Source: DASPWV01 sp046727855 (GTDB lineage Bacteria; Acidobacteriota; Vicinamibacteria; Vicinamibacterales; UBA2999). From it: a stretch of DNA of 45,981 nt. The translations under genes and the position numbers were made by a program. The first letter of the stretch is position 1. Each line of letters starts with the position of its first letter. The notes under the pieces were generated by a model. That model was not told where the DNA came from and made no database searches. It saw only the letters and a list, made by a program, of their open reading frames with translations. The stretch spans positions 1 to 45,981 of the forward strand of contig JBKPDL010000158.1 of NCBI GenBank assembly GCA_046727855.1, written 5' to 3'. Shown here one piece after another: positions 7,007 to 15,589 of the stretch.

Positions 7007-8015
7007 GTACGCGCAGCCCTTCGGTTTCGATGCGAAAGTCGAGCAGCTGGGCGCCGCCACCGGCGAGCTCCTCGCGGACTGCCGGCATGCGCTCGGGCGG
7101 AGCGAGGCAGAAGAAACATCCACCCCCTCCGGCGCCGCAGACCTTTGCCGCTTGGGCGCCCGCGGCGCGCGCGCGCGCGATCAGATCGTCGATTTGCGGT
7201 GTCGTGATACCGGGCGCCAGCCGTTTGCGGTTGTCCCATTCCTCGGCGAGATGGCGGGCCGTCGCGTCCCAGTCGCCGCGTGCGAGCGCATCGCGCATGG
7301 CCGCGGCGGTGTCGCGAATACGCTCGAAGCAATCGAACACATGACGGTCGCCGTCGATGTGCCGTTTCATGATGTCCCAGTTGTTCGTACCCGAATTGCG
7401 CGGGGCGCCGGTGTAGCACAGCACGATGCGGCGGGCGAGTTCGTTTGCATCGACCTCGAGCGCGACGCGCCGCAGGCCATGCTCGCCGAGCTCCAGCGCG
7501 GCGATTCCGCCGTACATCGCGGGGCGATAGTCCTGCAGACCGGTCGGGACCTGGATGGCCTGCGCCTCCACGTTCATGGCCGTGGTCAAAAGCTGTTCCG
7601 AATCGGCGCCGCAACCCGCCCATTTGGCGAGCGCGCCGCAAACCGCGACGTTGAGGGCAGAGGATCCGGCAATACCCGCGCCTGCCGGCGATTCGCCGCG
7701 CGTGCGGATCGTCACGCCGTGCGCGCCGAAGGCAGCCGCAAGCTTGCCGAGCAGCGGCAGGCTCTTGTTGTTTCGAAGATCGGCGGCCGAGTCGACAGCC
7801 AGCCGCCGGCCGGTATCCTCAGAGATGATCTCGACCGTCGGGTCCATGCGTGGCGTGATTTCGACGTGCGCCCGCAGGCTGATGGCGGCGTTCAATGTTT
7901 GCGCGCCATGATGGAAGAGATATAGCGGCCAGATGTCGATGGTGCCCCCGGCGAGATCGATGCGTGTCGGCGCAGACGCTGTAATTCGCACCGCGTCATC
8001 ATAATATTGAGCCAT
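6996..8015 (-). CDS. GHMP-family kinase (sugar kinase, HddA/galactokinase-like)
   Basis: 339 aa with all three GHMP motifs: substrate motif ASAPTRIDLAGGTIDIW (13-29), the ATP P-loop ESPAGAGIAGSSAL (108-121) and the C-terminal KVCGAGGGGCFF. These kinases phosphorylate small metabolites. The AP-RIDLAGG variant and length resemble the D-glycero-D-manno-heptose 7-phosphate or L-fucose kinase branch, but no heptose genes lie nearby, so the substrate is not assigned. The ATG (8015-8013) shares the palindrome CATG with the start of divergent nagZ. A GTG at 7991, directly before VRITASAP, is an alternative. First gene of the unit with polX. Confidence 0.85.
   Translation of the reverse strand: MAQYYDDAVRITASAPTRIDLAGGTIDIWPLYLFHHGAQTLNAAISLRAHVEITPRMDPTVEIISEDTGRRLAVDSAADLRNNKSLPLLGKLAAAFGAHGVTIRTRGESPAGAGIAGSSALNVAVCGALAKWAGCGADSEQLLTTAMNVEAQAIQVPTGLQDYRPAMYGGIAALELGEHGLRRVALEVDANELARRIVLCYTGAPRNSGTNNWDIMKRHIDGDRHVFDCFERIRDTAAAMRDALARGDWDATARHLAEEWDNRKRLAPGITTPQIDDLIARARAAGAQAAKVCGAGGGGCFFCLAPPERMPAVREELAGGGAQLLDFRIETEGLRVHGA
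8000..8005 (+). promoter_or_regulatory. Possible -10 box of nagZ operon
   Basis: CATAAT lies 8 bases before the nagZ ATG (8014), which would put the transcription start at or next to the start codon (leaderless mRNA). No convincing -35 is visible and the site lies inside the GHMP kinase coding sequence. Tentative. Confidence 0.35.
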
Positions 8016-9108
8016 GCCGCTCGCGAGCCGCCGCGACATTGGACAACTGCTGATCGGGAGTTTCAAGGGCATGACCATGCCTGTCGAATGGCGCTCGCTC
8101 GCGCGCGAGTTCGATGTCGGCGGCGCCGTTCTCTTCGGGCGAAACGTCGAGGCGCCAGCGCAGGTGGCGGAACTAGCCGCCGATGTCGAGCGTCTCGGTC
8201 GCAGCAAGCCGGCGTGGGTCAGTATCGATCAGGAAGGCGGGCGCGTGGCGCGGCTGAAGGAGCCGTTTACGCGTTGGCCGCCGATGGCCACCCTCGGCCG
8301 CTCGGGTTCGGATACGCTCGCCGAGCGATTTGCGCGGGCGCTCGCGCGCGAACTGAGAGCGGTCGGCATCACGCTCGACTACGCACCGGTTCTCGATATC
8401 CACACCAATCCCAAAAACCCGGTGATTGGCGATCGCGCGCTGGCGGAGCGTGCCGACGAGGTCGCGCGGCTCGGAGCGGTGATCGTGCGCACGCTGCAGA
8501 GCGAGGGCGTCTCGGCCTGCGGAAAACACTTTCCCGGTCATGGCGACACGAATCAGGATTCGCATTTCGAGCTGCCGCTCGTCGAACATCCTCCCGATCG
8601 GCTGCGGGCCGTCGAGTTCGAACCGTTCCGCGCCGCCATCCGTGAGAAGGTCGCGTTCATCATGACGGCGCATGTGCACGTGCCCGCACTCGACCAAGAG
8701 CGCATCGCCACGCTCTCGCCGGCTATCGTGCAGGCCATCCTGCGGGAGGAGCTCGGGTTCGAAGGTGTCATTCTGAGCGACGACTTGGAGATGAAGGCGC
8801 TCAGCGCCGAAATCGCGGTGCCCGTCGCCGCGGTGCAGGCAATCAACGCCGGATGCGACGGTGTTCTGATTTGCAGTGGCGACATCGATCTGCAGGCGGC
8901 GTCGCTCGAGGCGCTGGTCAAAGCGGTGGAGACCGGCGATATCTCGAGTACTCGCCTGGATGACGCGTTCAAGCGCCTGCGCGCGGCAAAGGAGCGCTAT
9001 CTCACCGCGGAGCGGCCGCGGACGCAAGCACGCATCCGAGAGCTGAACGCAGTCCTCGGCCGCGACGAGCACCGGGCGATTGCCGCGGAGATGGCCTCGT
9101 TCCTGTGA
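8014..9108 (+). CDS. nagZ: Beta-N-acetylhexosaminidase NagZ
   Basis: Family GH3 NagZ, 364 aa. It removes GlcNAc from GlcNAc-1,6-anhydroMurNAc peptides in the cytosol during murein recycling. Visible are SIDQEGGRVARL (70-81), the family hallmark KHFPGHGDT (171-179; His of this loop is the general acid/base in NagZ) and the nucleophile Asp256 in ILSDDLEM. No signal peptide, as expected for a cytosolic enzyme. The ATG sits in the CATG shared with the divergent kinase. No Shine-Dalgarno is visible, which fits leaderless initiation. Its stop overlaps ldcA (GTGA). Confidence 0.95.
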   Translation: MPLASRRDIGQLLIGSFKGMTMPVEWRSLAREFDVGGAVLFGRNVEAPAQVAELAADVERLGRSKPAWVSIDQEGGRVARLKEPFTRWPPMATLGRSGSDTLAERFARALARELRAVGITLDYAPVLDIHTNPKNPVIGDRALAERADEVARLGAVIVRTLQSEGVSACGKHFPGHGDTNQDSHFELPLVEHPPDRLRAVEFEPFRAAIREKVAFIMTAHVHVPALDQERIATLSPAIVQAILREELGFEGVILSDDLEMKALSAEIAVPVAAVQAINAGCDGVLICSGDIDLQAASLEALVKAVETGDISSTRLDDAFKRLRAAKERYLTAERPRTQARIRELNAVLGRDEHRAIAAEMASFL

Positions 9109-10049
9109 ACCGGGCCGCATCGCGACGTTCGATCAAGCCGCGACGGCTGCGCTCGGGCGATCGGATCGCGCTCGTTGCCCCTGCGAGCGCGTTCAAGCGC
9201 GAAGATCTCGACGGCGGCATCGCCGAGCTGCAACGGTTGGGCTTCGAGCCGGTATACGACGATCGTGTGCTGGAGCGCACGCATTTCGTCGCCGGAAGCC
9301 CCGCGACCCGCGCTGAATTGATCGAACGGGCATGGCGCGACGAGTCGGTGCGGGCGATTATTGCCATCCGCGGCGGTTACGGGAGCGCGCAATTGCTCCC
9401 GCTGCTCGACACGGCGTTGATGCGCGAGGCCCGCAAGGTCTTTGTCGGGTACAGCGACATCACCGCGCTGCTGTGCCTTCACTTGCAGCACGGTCTGACC
9501 TGTTTTCATGGCGCGATGGTGGAACGGCGTATCGCTCTTGGCAGCCACGGATATGACCAACGGTCGTTCCTTGCCTCGGTTGCCAGCACAGAGCCGCCCG
9601 GCGAGTTCGCGCCACACTCGCTCGAGGTGATCAAGGGCGGCGAGGCGGCAGGAACATTGGTCGGCGGAACGTTGACGCAGCTGGTCTCGCTTCTCGGCAC
9701 ACCGTGGGCCTACACGCCTCCCGACAGATCCATCCTCTTCATCGAGGATGTCTCCGAGCGTCCATATCGCCTTGATCGGATGCTGACGCAGTTGAAACAG
9801 GCTGGTGTGCTGGCACGCGCCTCCGCGCTAGTGTTCGGCCAGTTTCCGCACTGCAGCGAACCCGACGGGTCAGTTGGCGCTCGTGACGTCGTGGCATCGT
9901 TTGCGCCTGACTTCGATGGCCCCGTGCTTTTTGGATTTCCCTCGGGTCATACCGACGGTCCGACGTGGACGCTGCCGTTTGGTGTCGACGCGCGCGTCGT
10001 AACCGGGGCGCGACCAGCGCTCGTCATCGAAGAAGCCGCGGTCGAGTGA
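9105..10049 (+). CDS. ldcA: LD-carboxypeptidase (muramoyltetrapeptide carboxypeptidase)
   Basis: Peptidase family S66, 314 aa. It trims the terminal D-Ala from recycled murein tetrapeptides so that the tripeptide can be reused by Mpl. The Ser-Glu-His triad is visible: Ser117 in VGYSDITAL, Glu214 in FIEDVSE and His282 in FPSGHTDGP. IRGGYGSAQLLP precedes the nucleophile as in the family. It lacks a signal peptide (cytosolic). The GTG start overlaps the nagZ stop by 4 bases, indicating coupled translation. Confidence 0.94.
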   Translation: MNRAASRRSIKPRRLRSGDRIALVAPASAFKREDLDGGIAELQRLGFEPVYDDRVLERTHFVAGSPATRAELIERAWRDESVRAIIAIRGGYGSAQLLPLLDTALMREARKVFVGYSDITALLCLHLQHGLTCFHGAMVERRIALGSHGYDQRSFLASVASTEPPGEFAPHSLEVIKGGEAAGTLVGGTLTQLVSLLGTPWAYTPPDRSILFIEDVSERPYRLDRMLTQLKQAGVLARASALVFGQFPHCSEPDGSVGARDVVASFAPDFDGPVLFGFPSGHTDGPTWTLPFGVDARVVTGARPALVIEEAAVE

Positions 10050-10079
10050 TTGGTAGGAATCCAGTAACCCGAAGAATCT

Positions 10080-11474
10080 GTGGTCATTCATCTCATCGGA
10101 ATTTGCGGCACGGCGATGGCGACACTTGCCGCCCTGCTGCGGCATCAAGGCTTCACGGTACAGGGCTCCGACGAACACGCGTATCCGCCGATGAGCGAGT
10201 TTCTTGCCGCTGAGAACATCAAAACGTTCGAAGGTTATCGCGCCGAGCACATCGACCAGTCGGTCGACCTCGTCGTGATCGGCAACGCCATCTCGCGCGG
10301 GAATCCCGAACTCGAAGCGGTGCTCGATCGGAAGATTCGTCACGTCTCTCTCCCCGAGGCGTTGCGCGAGCATTTTTTGTGGGAGCGGCGCTCTATCGTC
10401 ATTGCCGGTACCCATGGCAAAACCACGACGACGTCGCTCACCGGTTGGTTGCTGACCCACGGCGGCGTCGATCCAACCGTGTTTATCGGCGGCATCGCCC
10501 GTAATTTCGGCGCCGATGGCTGCAGTTACCGTCTCGGCCCGCCCGGGACGCCGTTTGTCATCGAAGGCGACGAGTACGACAGCGCTTTCTTCGACAAGAC
10601 CGCGAAGTTTCTGAAATATTTGCCCGACATCGCGGTCATCAACAACATCGAGTTCGATCACGCGGACATCTACGCCGATCTCGAAGCGGTCCTGACGGCT
10701 TTTCGCCGGCTCGTCAACCTGGTTCCTCGCCGTGGCCTGACTCTCATCGGTGCCGATAGCCCGCACGCGGCCGCGCTGGCCCCGCTCGCGAAAAGCCGGG
10801 TGCTCACGTTCGGTACCACTGAAGGGGTCGATTGGCGCGCCGCCGACCCGGTCAACCGGTCGGGAGCAATCGAGTTCCGCGTCTTTCAGCAAGGAATCGA
10901 TCGCGGGCTTTTCACCGTTCCGCTCGTCGGCACGCACAATGTCAGAAACGCATTAGCAGCCATTGCCGTTGGCGTGGAGTGCGGCGTGGATCTGAATAGC
11001 TTGCGCGACGGTCTCGCGGCGTTCCTCGGCGTCAAGCGCAGGCTCGAGCTCGTTGGCCGCAAGCGCGAAATCGCGGTGTACGACGACTTCGCCCATCACC
11101 CGACCGCCGTGGCCGAAACGCTCGCGGCGGTGCGCGGCGCCGAGCCCGGGCGCCGGATTTGGGCCGTCTTCGAGCCGCGTTCCGCCTCGTCCTGCCGGCG
11201 TGTGTTCCAGGACGACTTTGCGCGCGCCTTTCGCGGCGCGGACGAAGTGGTGGTGGCCTCCGTCTATCGCTCGTCGCTGCCGGAATGGGAGCGACTGTCC
11301 GAATCCCAGCTCGTGAACGATCTTCGCAACAGCGGGGTGTCCGCGCGGCATTTGCCGGATGTCGACACGATCGTGCGCGAGATTTCGGGCGCCGCACGTC
11401 CGGGTGATTTGATCGTGGTCATGTCCAACGGCGGCTTCGGCGGCATCCACCGCAAGCTCCTCGAGGCGCTGTGA
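10080..11474 (+). CDS. mpl: UDP-MurNAc:L-Ala-gamma-D-Glu-mDAP ligase Mpl
   Basis: Mur-ligase family, 464 aa. It attaches the recycled tripeptide L-Ala-gamma-D-Glu-mDAP to UDP-MurNAc with ATP. The N-terminus HLIGICGTAMATLAALL with GSDEHAYPPM matches Mpl rather than MurC. The ATP loop is GTHGKTTTTS (110-119), the central domain has EGDEYDSAFFDK, and the C-terminal domain contains YDDFAHHPTAVAETL. GTG 10080 gives the expected N-terminus, 30 bases after ldcA. Its stop overlaps pxpB (GTGA). It implies a DAP-type murein. Confidence 0.95.
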   Translation: MVIHLIGICGTAMATLAALLRHQGFTVQGSDEHAYPPMSEFLAAENIKTFEGYRAEHIDQSVDLVVIGNAISRGNPELEAVLDRKIRHVSLPEALREHFLWERRSIVIAGTHGKTTTTSLTGWLLTHGGVDPTVFIGGIARNFGADGCSYRLGPPGTPFVIEGDEYDSAFFDKTAKFLKYLPDIAVINNIEFDHADIYADLEAVLTAFRRLVNLVPRRGLTLIGADSPHAAALAPLAKSRVLTFGTTEGVDWRAADPVNRSGAIEFRVFQQGIDRGLFTVPLVGTHNVRNALAAIAVGVECGVDLNSLRDGLAAFLGVKRRLELVGRKREIAVYDDFAHHPTAVAETLAAVRGAEPGRRIWAVFEPRSASSCRRVFQDDFARAFRGADEVVVASVYRSSLPEWERLSESQLVNDLRNSGVSARHLPDVDTIVREISGAARPGDLIVVMSNGGFGGIHRKLLEAL

Positions 11475-12130
11475 TCCGCATCCGGCCCTCCGGCGACACC
11501 ATGCTGCTCGTCGAGTTCGAACAGCGCATCGACCCGCTGGTCAACGATCGCGTCATCCAACTCTGCGACCGCTTGACCGACCGCCTCAAGACCGCCGTTC
11601 GCGACGTTGCCCCTGCGTATTGCTCGATCGGGATTCATTTCGATCCTCTGCTGACAGATCTCAACGCGCTCGAGCGTGTCATCGGCGAAGAGGCCGACGC
11701 GCTCAAACATGTGGAACCGCGGGACGCGCGGCGTGTCATCGAAATTCCTGTGCGCTACGGGGGCGAGGATGGCCCGGATCTCGACGCCGTGGCCTCGTGG
11801 GCGGGTTGCACGGCGCAGGAAGTGATTACGCGTCACGCGGCGCGAACCTACCGTGTGTATATGCTCGGGTTTGTCCCGGGGTTTTCGTTCATGGGCCGTG
11901 TGGACAGTTCGATCGCGGCGCCACGGCACCGCGTGCCGCGCGAGCGTGTCCCCGCGGGATCGGTCGGCATCGCCGGTGAGCAGACCGGTGTGTATCCAAT
12001 CTCGACGCCCGGCGGTTGGCAATTGATCGGCCGCACCGGTGTGGTGATGTTCGACGCGGCGCGAACACCGCCGACTCTTCTCAGCCCGGGCGACCTGGTG
12101 CGGTTCGTGCCGGCTTCCTCGCGCGCATGA
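11471..12130 (+). CDS. pxpB: 5-oxoprolinase subunit PxpB (KipI family)
   Basis: 219 aa, normal length. PxpB works with PxpC and PxpA to hydrolyse 5-oxoproline (pyroglutamate) to glutamate with ATP. Family landmarks are VIEIPVRYGGEDGPDL, MLGFVPGFSFMGRVD and the C-terminal VGIAGEQTGVYPISTPGGW. The GTG start overlaps mpl by 4 bases and its own stop overlaps pxpC by 4 (ATGA), so mpl, pxpB and pxpC are translationally chained. pxpA (LamB/YcsF family) is not in the window. Confidence 0.92.
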   Translation: MIRIRPSGDTMLLVEFEQRIDPLVNDRVIQLCDRLTDRLKTAVRDVAPAYCSIGIHFDPLLTDLNALERVIGEEADALKHVEPRDARRVIEIPVRYGGEDGPDLDAVASWAGCTAQEVITRHAARTYRVYMLGFVPGFSFMGRVDSSIAAPRHRVPRERVPAGSVGIAGEQTGVYPISTPGGWQLIGRTGVVMFDAARTPPTLLSPGDLVRFVPASSRA

Positions 12131-13080
12131 CCACGCCAAATAACGCGATTCATGTGATTCGCCCAGGGCTCCTGACGACCGTGCAGGATCTCGGCCGGTG
12201 GGGGCACCAGGCGCGCGGCGTGCCGGTGGCGGGACCGATGGATTTGTTCTCTCACCGGCTCGCTAATGGGTTGTTGGGTAATCCACCTTCGGCGGCGACT
12301 CTCGAAATCACGCTCATCGGTCCTGAGCTGCAGTTCGAACGCGCGTGCGCTGTTGCCGTCGCAGGCGCGGACTTCGAGATTTCGGCGAGTGGCCGACAGC
12401 TGCCGATCGGCCTTTCAACGTGGCTGGACGATGGCGCGCGCGTACACTTTGGCAGGCGAAGTGCCGGAGCCCGCGCTTACCTCGCCGTTCAAGGCGGCAT
12501 TCAGACACCACCGCTGCTTGGAAGCCGGGCAACTCACCTGGTGAGCGCGATGGGCGGGTGCAACGGACGCGCGCTGGCCGCGAGCGACGTGCTCCCGATT
12601 TATGCCGGCGGGGCGCCGCCGGCCGTTCGCCGCGCGGCGGGCTTGACATTGCCGGCAGCGGGGCGCGCGCGGCTACGTGTCGTGCCGGGACCGCAATTCG
12701 ACTGGTTTGCGCCCGACGCCGTTCGCTCGTTAACCAATGTGAGCTTCCGCATTTCACCGCGCTCGAACCGGATGGGGTATCGGCTCGAAGGTCCGCAGCT
12801 TCCGAGGCAGAAAAGCGGCGAGCCGATTTCAGAACCGCTCACGTTCGGCGCGATTCAAGTGCCGGTGGCTGGCGAGTCGATTCTGCTGATGGCCGACCGG
12901 CAAACTGCGGGCGGTTACGCAAAGATCGCGTGCGTCATCGCCGCCGATCTGCCAATTGCCGGCCAGTTGGCGCCCGGCGACTTCATCGAGTTCGATCTCT
13001 GCACGCGCCAGCAAGCTGCGGCGGCGTTGATCGCGCGCGAACGTCCGTTGCTGCGCTTCGCCGACAGCGAGAGAGCGTGA
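12127..13080 (+). CDS. pxpC: 5-oxoprolinase subunit PxpC (KipA family)
   Basis: 317 aa from ATG 12127, where the family N-terminus IHVIRPGLLTTVQDLGRWG begins. Further landmarks are GVPVAGPMDLFSHRLANGLLG, LAVQGGI and the C-terminal SEPLTFGAIQVPVAGESIL. It is the partner of PxpB; the two are often fused elsewhere, and here they are separate with a 4-base overlap. Its stop overlaps the murB start (TGATG). No signal peptide; cytosolic. Confidence 0.92.
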   Translation: MTTPNNAIHVIRPGLLTTVQDLGRWGHQARGVPVAGPMDLFSHRLANGLLGNPPSAATLEITLIGPELQFERACAVAVAGADFEISASGRQLPIGLSTWLDDGARVHFGRRSAGARAYLAVQGGIQTPPLLGSRATHLVSAMGGCNGRALAASDVLPIYAGGAPPAVRRAAGLTLPAAGRARLRVVPGPQFDWFAPDAVRSLTNVSFRISPRSNRMGYRLEGPQLPRQKSGEPISEPLTFGAIQVPVAGESILLMADRQTAGGYAKIACVIAADLPIAGQLAPGDFIEFDLCTRQQAAAALIARERPLLRFADSERA

Positions 13081-14171
13081 TGGACGTGCGCTCCGGCGTT
13101 CGACTGGCTGAGTGGTGCACCCTTGATGTCGGCGGACCGGCGCGGTGGTTTCTGCAGGCGCGTACGGAGGACGAAGTGCTCGCCGCGTTGACGTGGGCCG
13201 ACGCGCGGCGTGTGCCGGTGTTGGTCCTGGGCGGCGGCAGCAACGTGGTGATCGCCGACGAAGGATTCCAGGGTCTGGTGGTGCAGATCGCGATCGCCGG
13301 CGTGGAGGTGCGCGAGAGCGGATCAACGGTGACGTTTCGTGTAGGAGCTGGGGAAGCGTGGGATCCGTTCGTCGCGCGAACTGTGGGCGACAACTGCGCG
13401 GGTCTCGAATGTCTGTCGGGAATTCCCGGCCTGGTCGGCGGCACGCCAGTGCAGAACGTCGGTGCATATGGACAGGAGGTGTCGGAAGTGATCACGTCGG
13501 TGCGCGTGGTCGACCGTCAAACGCGCCAGAAGCGTACGATGACGGCTGCGGAGTGCGCGTTCGGCTATCGCACCAGCCGCTTCAAGCACGCGGATGCGGG
13601 CAGATTCATCGTCACTGGCGTTGAGTATGCGTTGACACATGGCGGCGCACCAACCATCGCCTACGCAGATGTCGTGAGCTATTTCGAAGCTGCCGCCGTT
13701 GCCCCCACACTCATCGACCTGCGGCAGGCTATCATCGAGATTCGCTCGCGCAAAGGCATGGTGATCCGCGACGGCAATCCCGCGAATCAAAGCTGCGGCT
13801 CGTTTTTCGTCAATCCTGTCGTGCCTCGCGATCACTTCGAGCGAATCGCCCGTACGAGCGCACCGGAGTCGGTGCCGCACTATCCAGCGGGAAACGAACG
13901 GGTCAAAGTTCCGGCCGCCTGGCTGATCGAGCACGCAGGCTTTCAACGCGGCTACGCAGACGGACGAGTTGGCATCTCGCCGTTTCAGGCGCAGGGTCTC
14001 ATCAATCGCGGTGGGGCGTCGGCGAACGAAGTGGTCCGCCTTGCGACGACGATCAAGCGAGCGGTGTGGGATACGTTTGGCGTCGCGCTCCTTCCCGAGC
14101 CTGTTTTCGTCGGATTTGAATCGCATCCCGCCGTTGACTGGCTGCTGGATCCTTCTCCGGCCGGCGACTGA
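13080..14171 (+). CDS. murB: UDP-N-acetylenolpyruvoylglucosamine reductase MurB
   Basis: FAD/NADPH enzyme that makes UDP-MurNAc after MurA; 363 aa. The FAD site has VLVLGGGSNVVIAD (47-60). GIPGLVGGTPVQNVGAYG and the substrate-domain motif FGYRTSRFK (161-169) show the type I branch, which carries the Tyr loop. The catalytic proton donor is Ser241 in SCGSFFVNP. ATG 13080 overlaps pxpC by one base and starts near the FAD domain as expected. A 30-base gap leads to murA, the preceding enzyme of the pathway. Confidence 0.95.
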   Translation: MDVRSGVRLAEWCTLDVGGPARWFLQARTEDEVLAALTWADARRVPVLVLGGGSNVVIADEGFQGLVVQIAIAGVEVRESGSTVTFRVGAGEAWDPFVARTVGDNCAGLECLSGIPGLVGGTPVQNVGAYGQEVSEVITSVRVVDRQTRQKRTMTAAECAFGYRTSRFKHADAGRFIVTGVEYALTHGGAPTIAYADVVSYFEAAAVAPTLIDLRQAIIEIRSRKGMVIRDGNPANQSCGSFFVNPVVPRDHFERIARTSAPESVPHYPAGNERVKVPAAWLIEHAGFQRGYADGRVGISPFQAQGLINRGGASANEVVRLATTIKRAVWDTFGVALLPEPVFVGFESHPAVDWLLDPSPAGD

Positions 14172-14201
14172 ACGGCACATCCCATGCATCCAGCGTGAAC
14201 C

Positions 14202-15458
14202 ATGTCCAAACTCGTGATCGAAGGCGGGCACCGGCTTTACGGACGGCTCGACGTCGAGGGCAACAAGAATTCTGCGTTGCCGTTGATCGCGGCGTGTTTG
14301 CTCACCGAAGAAGAGTGCGTGCTGCACAACGTGCCGCGCATCGCCGACGTCGAAGTGATGTGCCGCCTGCTGCTCGACGTGGGCGCAGAAGTCGACGGCA
14401 TCGGCACGACGACGTTGAAGATCTGCGCGCGCACGATCACGAAATACGAACCCGATCGCGCCCTCGTCGGGCGCCTGCGCGGGTCGGTCCTGCTCATGGG
14501 ACCGCTGCTCGCACGCTGCGGCAAAGCGATCATCGCGCCGCCGGGCGGTGATTTTCCGACCCGCCGCACGATTAAGACCCACCTCGAAGCGCTGCACCAC
14601 ATGGGCGCGAGAACACTCGACGGTCCCGGTCATCACCTCGATGCACCGGACGGTCTCAAGGCGGCGTCGTTTTATCTCGACGAAGCGTCGGTGACCGGCA
14701 CCGAGACGGCACTGCTCGCGGCAGCGGCAGCTCCGGGCCGCACCGAGATTCGCCACGCGGCGCAGGAACCGCACGTCGTCGAGCTCTGCGAGTTTCTCCG
14801 CGGTATGGGTGCAGGCGTGCAGGGCGGCGGGGGGCCCACGATCACCGTGGAGGCACCGGCAAAGCTCGGTAGCGCGACGAGAACGTTGTGGGGTGATTAC
14901 ATCGAAGCCGGGAGTTGGGCGGTGGTGGCGGGAATCACCGCCGGCGGCATGGAGATTGGCGGTACGCGGTGGGAAGACATGGAGGTGGTTTGCTCCGTAC
15001 TGAACAAGATGAACGTGCACTCCGAGCACGACGGAACCAGGTTCCGCGTCGAGCCGCGCACGCTGGTGGGTGCCGGCCGCATTACCACGGGGTTGTGGCC
15101 AGGGTTCCCAAGCGATCTCGTGAGCCTCGTCACCGCACTCGCGACACAGGCCGCCGGCGCCACGCTCGTGCACGACTGGCTCTACGAGCTGCGTCTGTTC
15201 GCGCTCGAGCAGATGAGCGGTATGGGAGCGGATCTGTTCCTCTGCGACCCGCACCGCATCATCGTCACCGGTCCGCGGCTGCTGCGCGGCAAAACGCTCG
15301 ATAGCCGGGATATTCGCTCGGGAATGGCGCTGATTGCGGCCGCATTGGCGGCGCACGGCCAGAGCCGGCTCGAGCCGCTCGAAACTGTAGAACGCGGGTA
15401 CAGCAGGTTAGTGGAACGACTGCAAGGTCTCGGCGCGCAGGTAGCGAGGGTGGGCTAA
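14202..15458 (+). CDS. murA: UDP-GlcNAc 1-carboxyvinyltransferase MurA (Cys-to-Asp form)
   Basis: First committed enzyme of murein synthesis, transferring enolpyruvate from PEP to UDP-GlcNAc; 418 aa, normal length. The N-terminal Lys22-Asn23 of GNKNSALPLIAA and TGLWPGFPSDLVSL (carrying the conserved catalytic-site Asp) are intact. The active-site loop usually reads PGGC; here it is PPGGDFPTRR, so the Cys is Asp117 (codon 14550-14552). In other bacteria this exchange keeps activity and removes the residue that fosfomycin alkylates. Resistance here is inferred. Neighbouring murB supports the role. The gene converges on the secretin gene, with a word array between. Confidence 0.93.
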   Translation: MSKLVIEGGHRLYGRLDVEGNKNSALPLIAACLLTEEECVLHNVPRIADVEVMCRLLLDVGAEVDGIGTTTLKICARTITKYEPDRALVGRLRGSVLLMGPLLARCGKAIIAPPGGDFPTRRTIKTHLEALHHMGARTLDGPGHHLDAPDGLKAASFYLDEASVTGTETALLAAAAAPGRTEIRHAAQEPHVVELCEFLRGMGAGVQGGGGPTITVEAPAKLGSATRTLWGDYIEAGSWAVVAGITAGGMEIGGTRWEDMEVVCSVLNKMNVHSEHDGTRFRVEPRTLVGAGRITTGLWPGFPSDLVSLVTALATQAAGATLVHDWLYELRLFALEQMSGMGADLFLCDPHRIIVTGPRLLRGKTLDSRDIRSGMALIAAALAAHGQSRLEPLETVERGYSRLVERLQGLGAQVARVG

Positions 15459-15462
15459 AGAA

Positions 15463-15580
15463 CTACATCTGGCGATGTGCTGATGTGGTGATGTGGCGAT
15501 GCCACATCGACAGACACATCGCCACATCCTCACATCGATACATCACATCGCAACATCGCCACGTCGCGAGATCGCTACAT
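15463..15580 (+). repeat. Short-word array (GGCGATGTG / CACATCGCC)
   Basis: Fills the 131-base gap between convergent murA and the secretin gene. The left part repeats GATGTGGTGATGTGGCGATG-type words; from about 15500 the complement dominates (CACATCG appears many times). Overall it is an imperfect palindrome. It may serve as a bidirectional transcript end, but there is no T-run. Confidence 0.88.
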
Positions 15581-15589
15581 GCAGGGCGC

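Noticed and set aside
6924..7925. 333-codon open frame on the plus strand
   Set aside because: Antisense to the GHMP kinase, whose three motifs are intact.
13323..15356. 677-codon open frame on the minus strand
   Set aside because: It lies antisense over murB and murA, whose motifs are complete; the translation is Arg/His-rich and without any fold. A GC-rich shadow.
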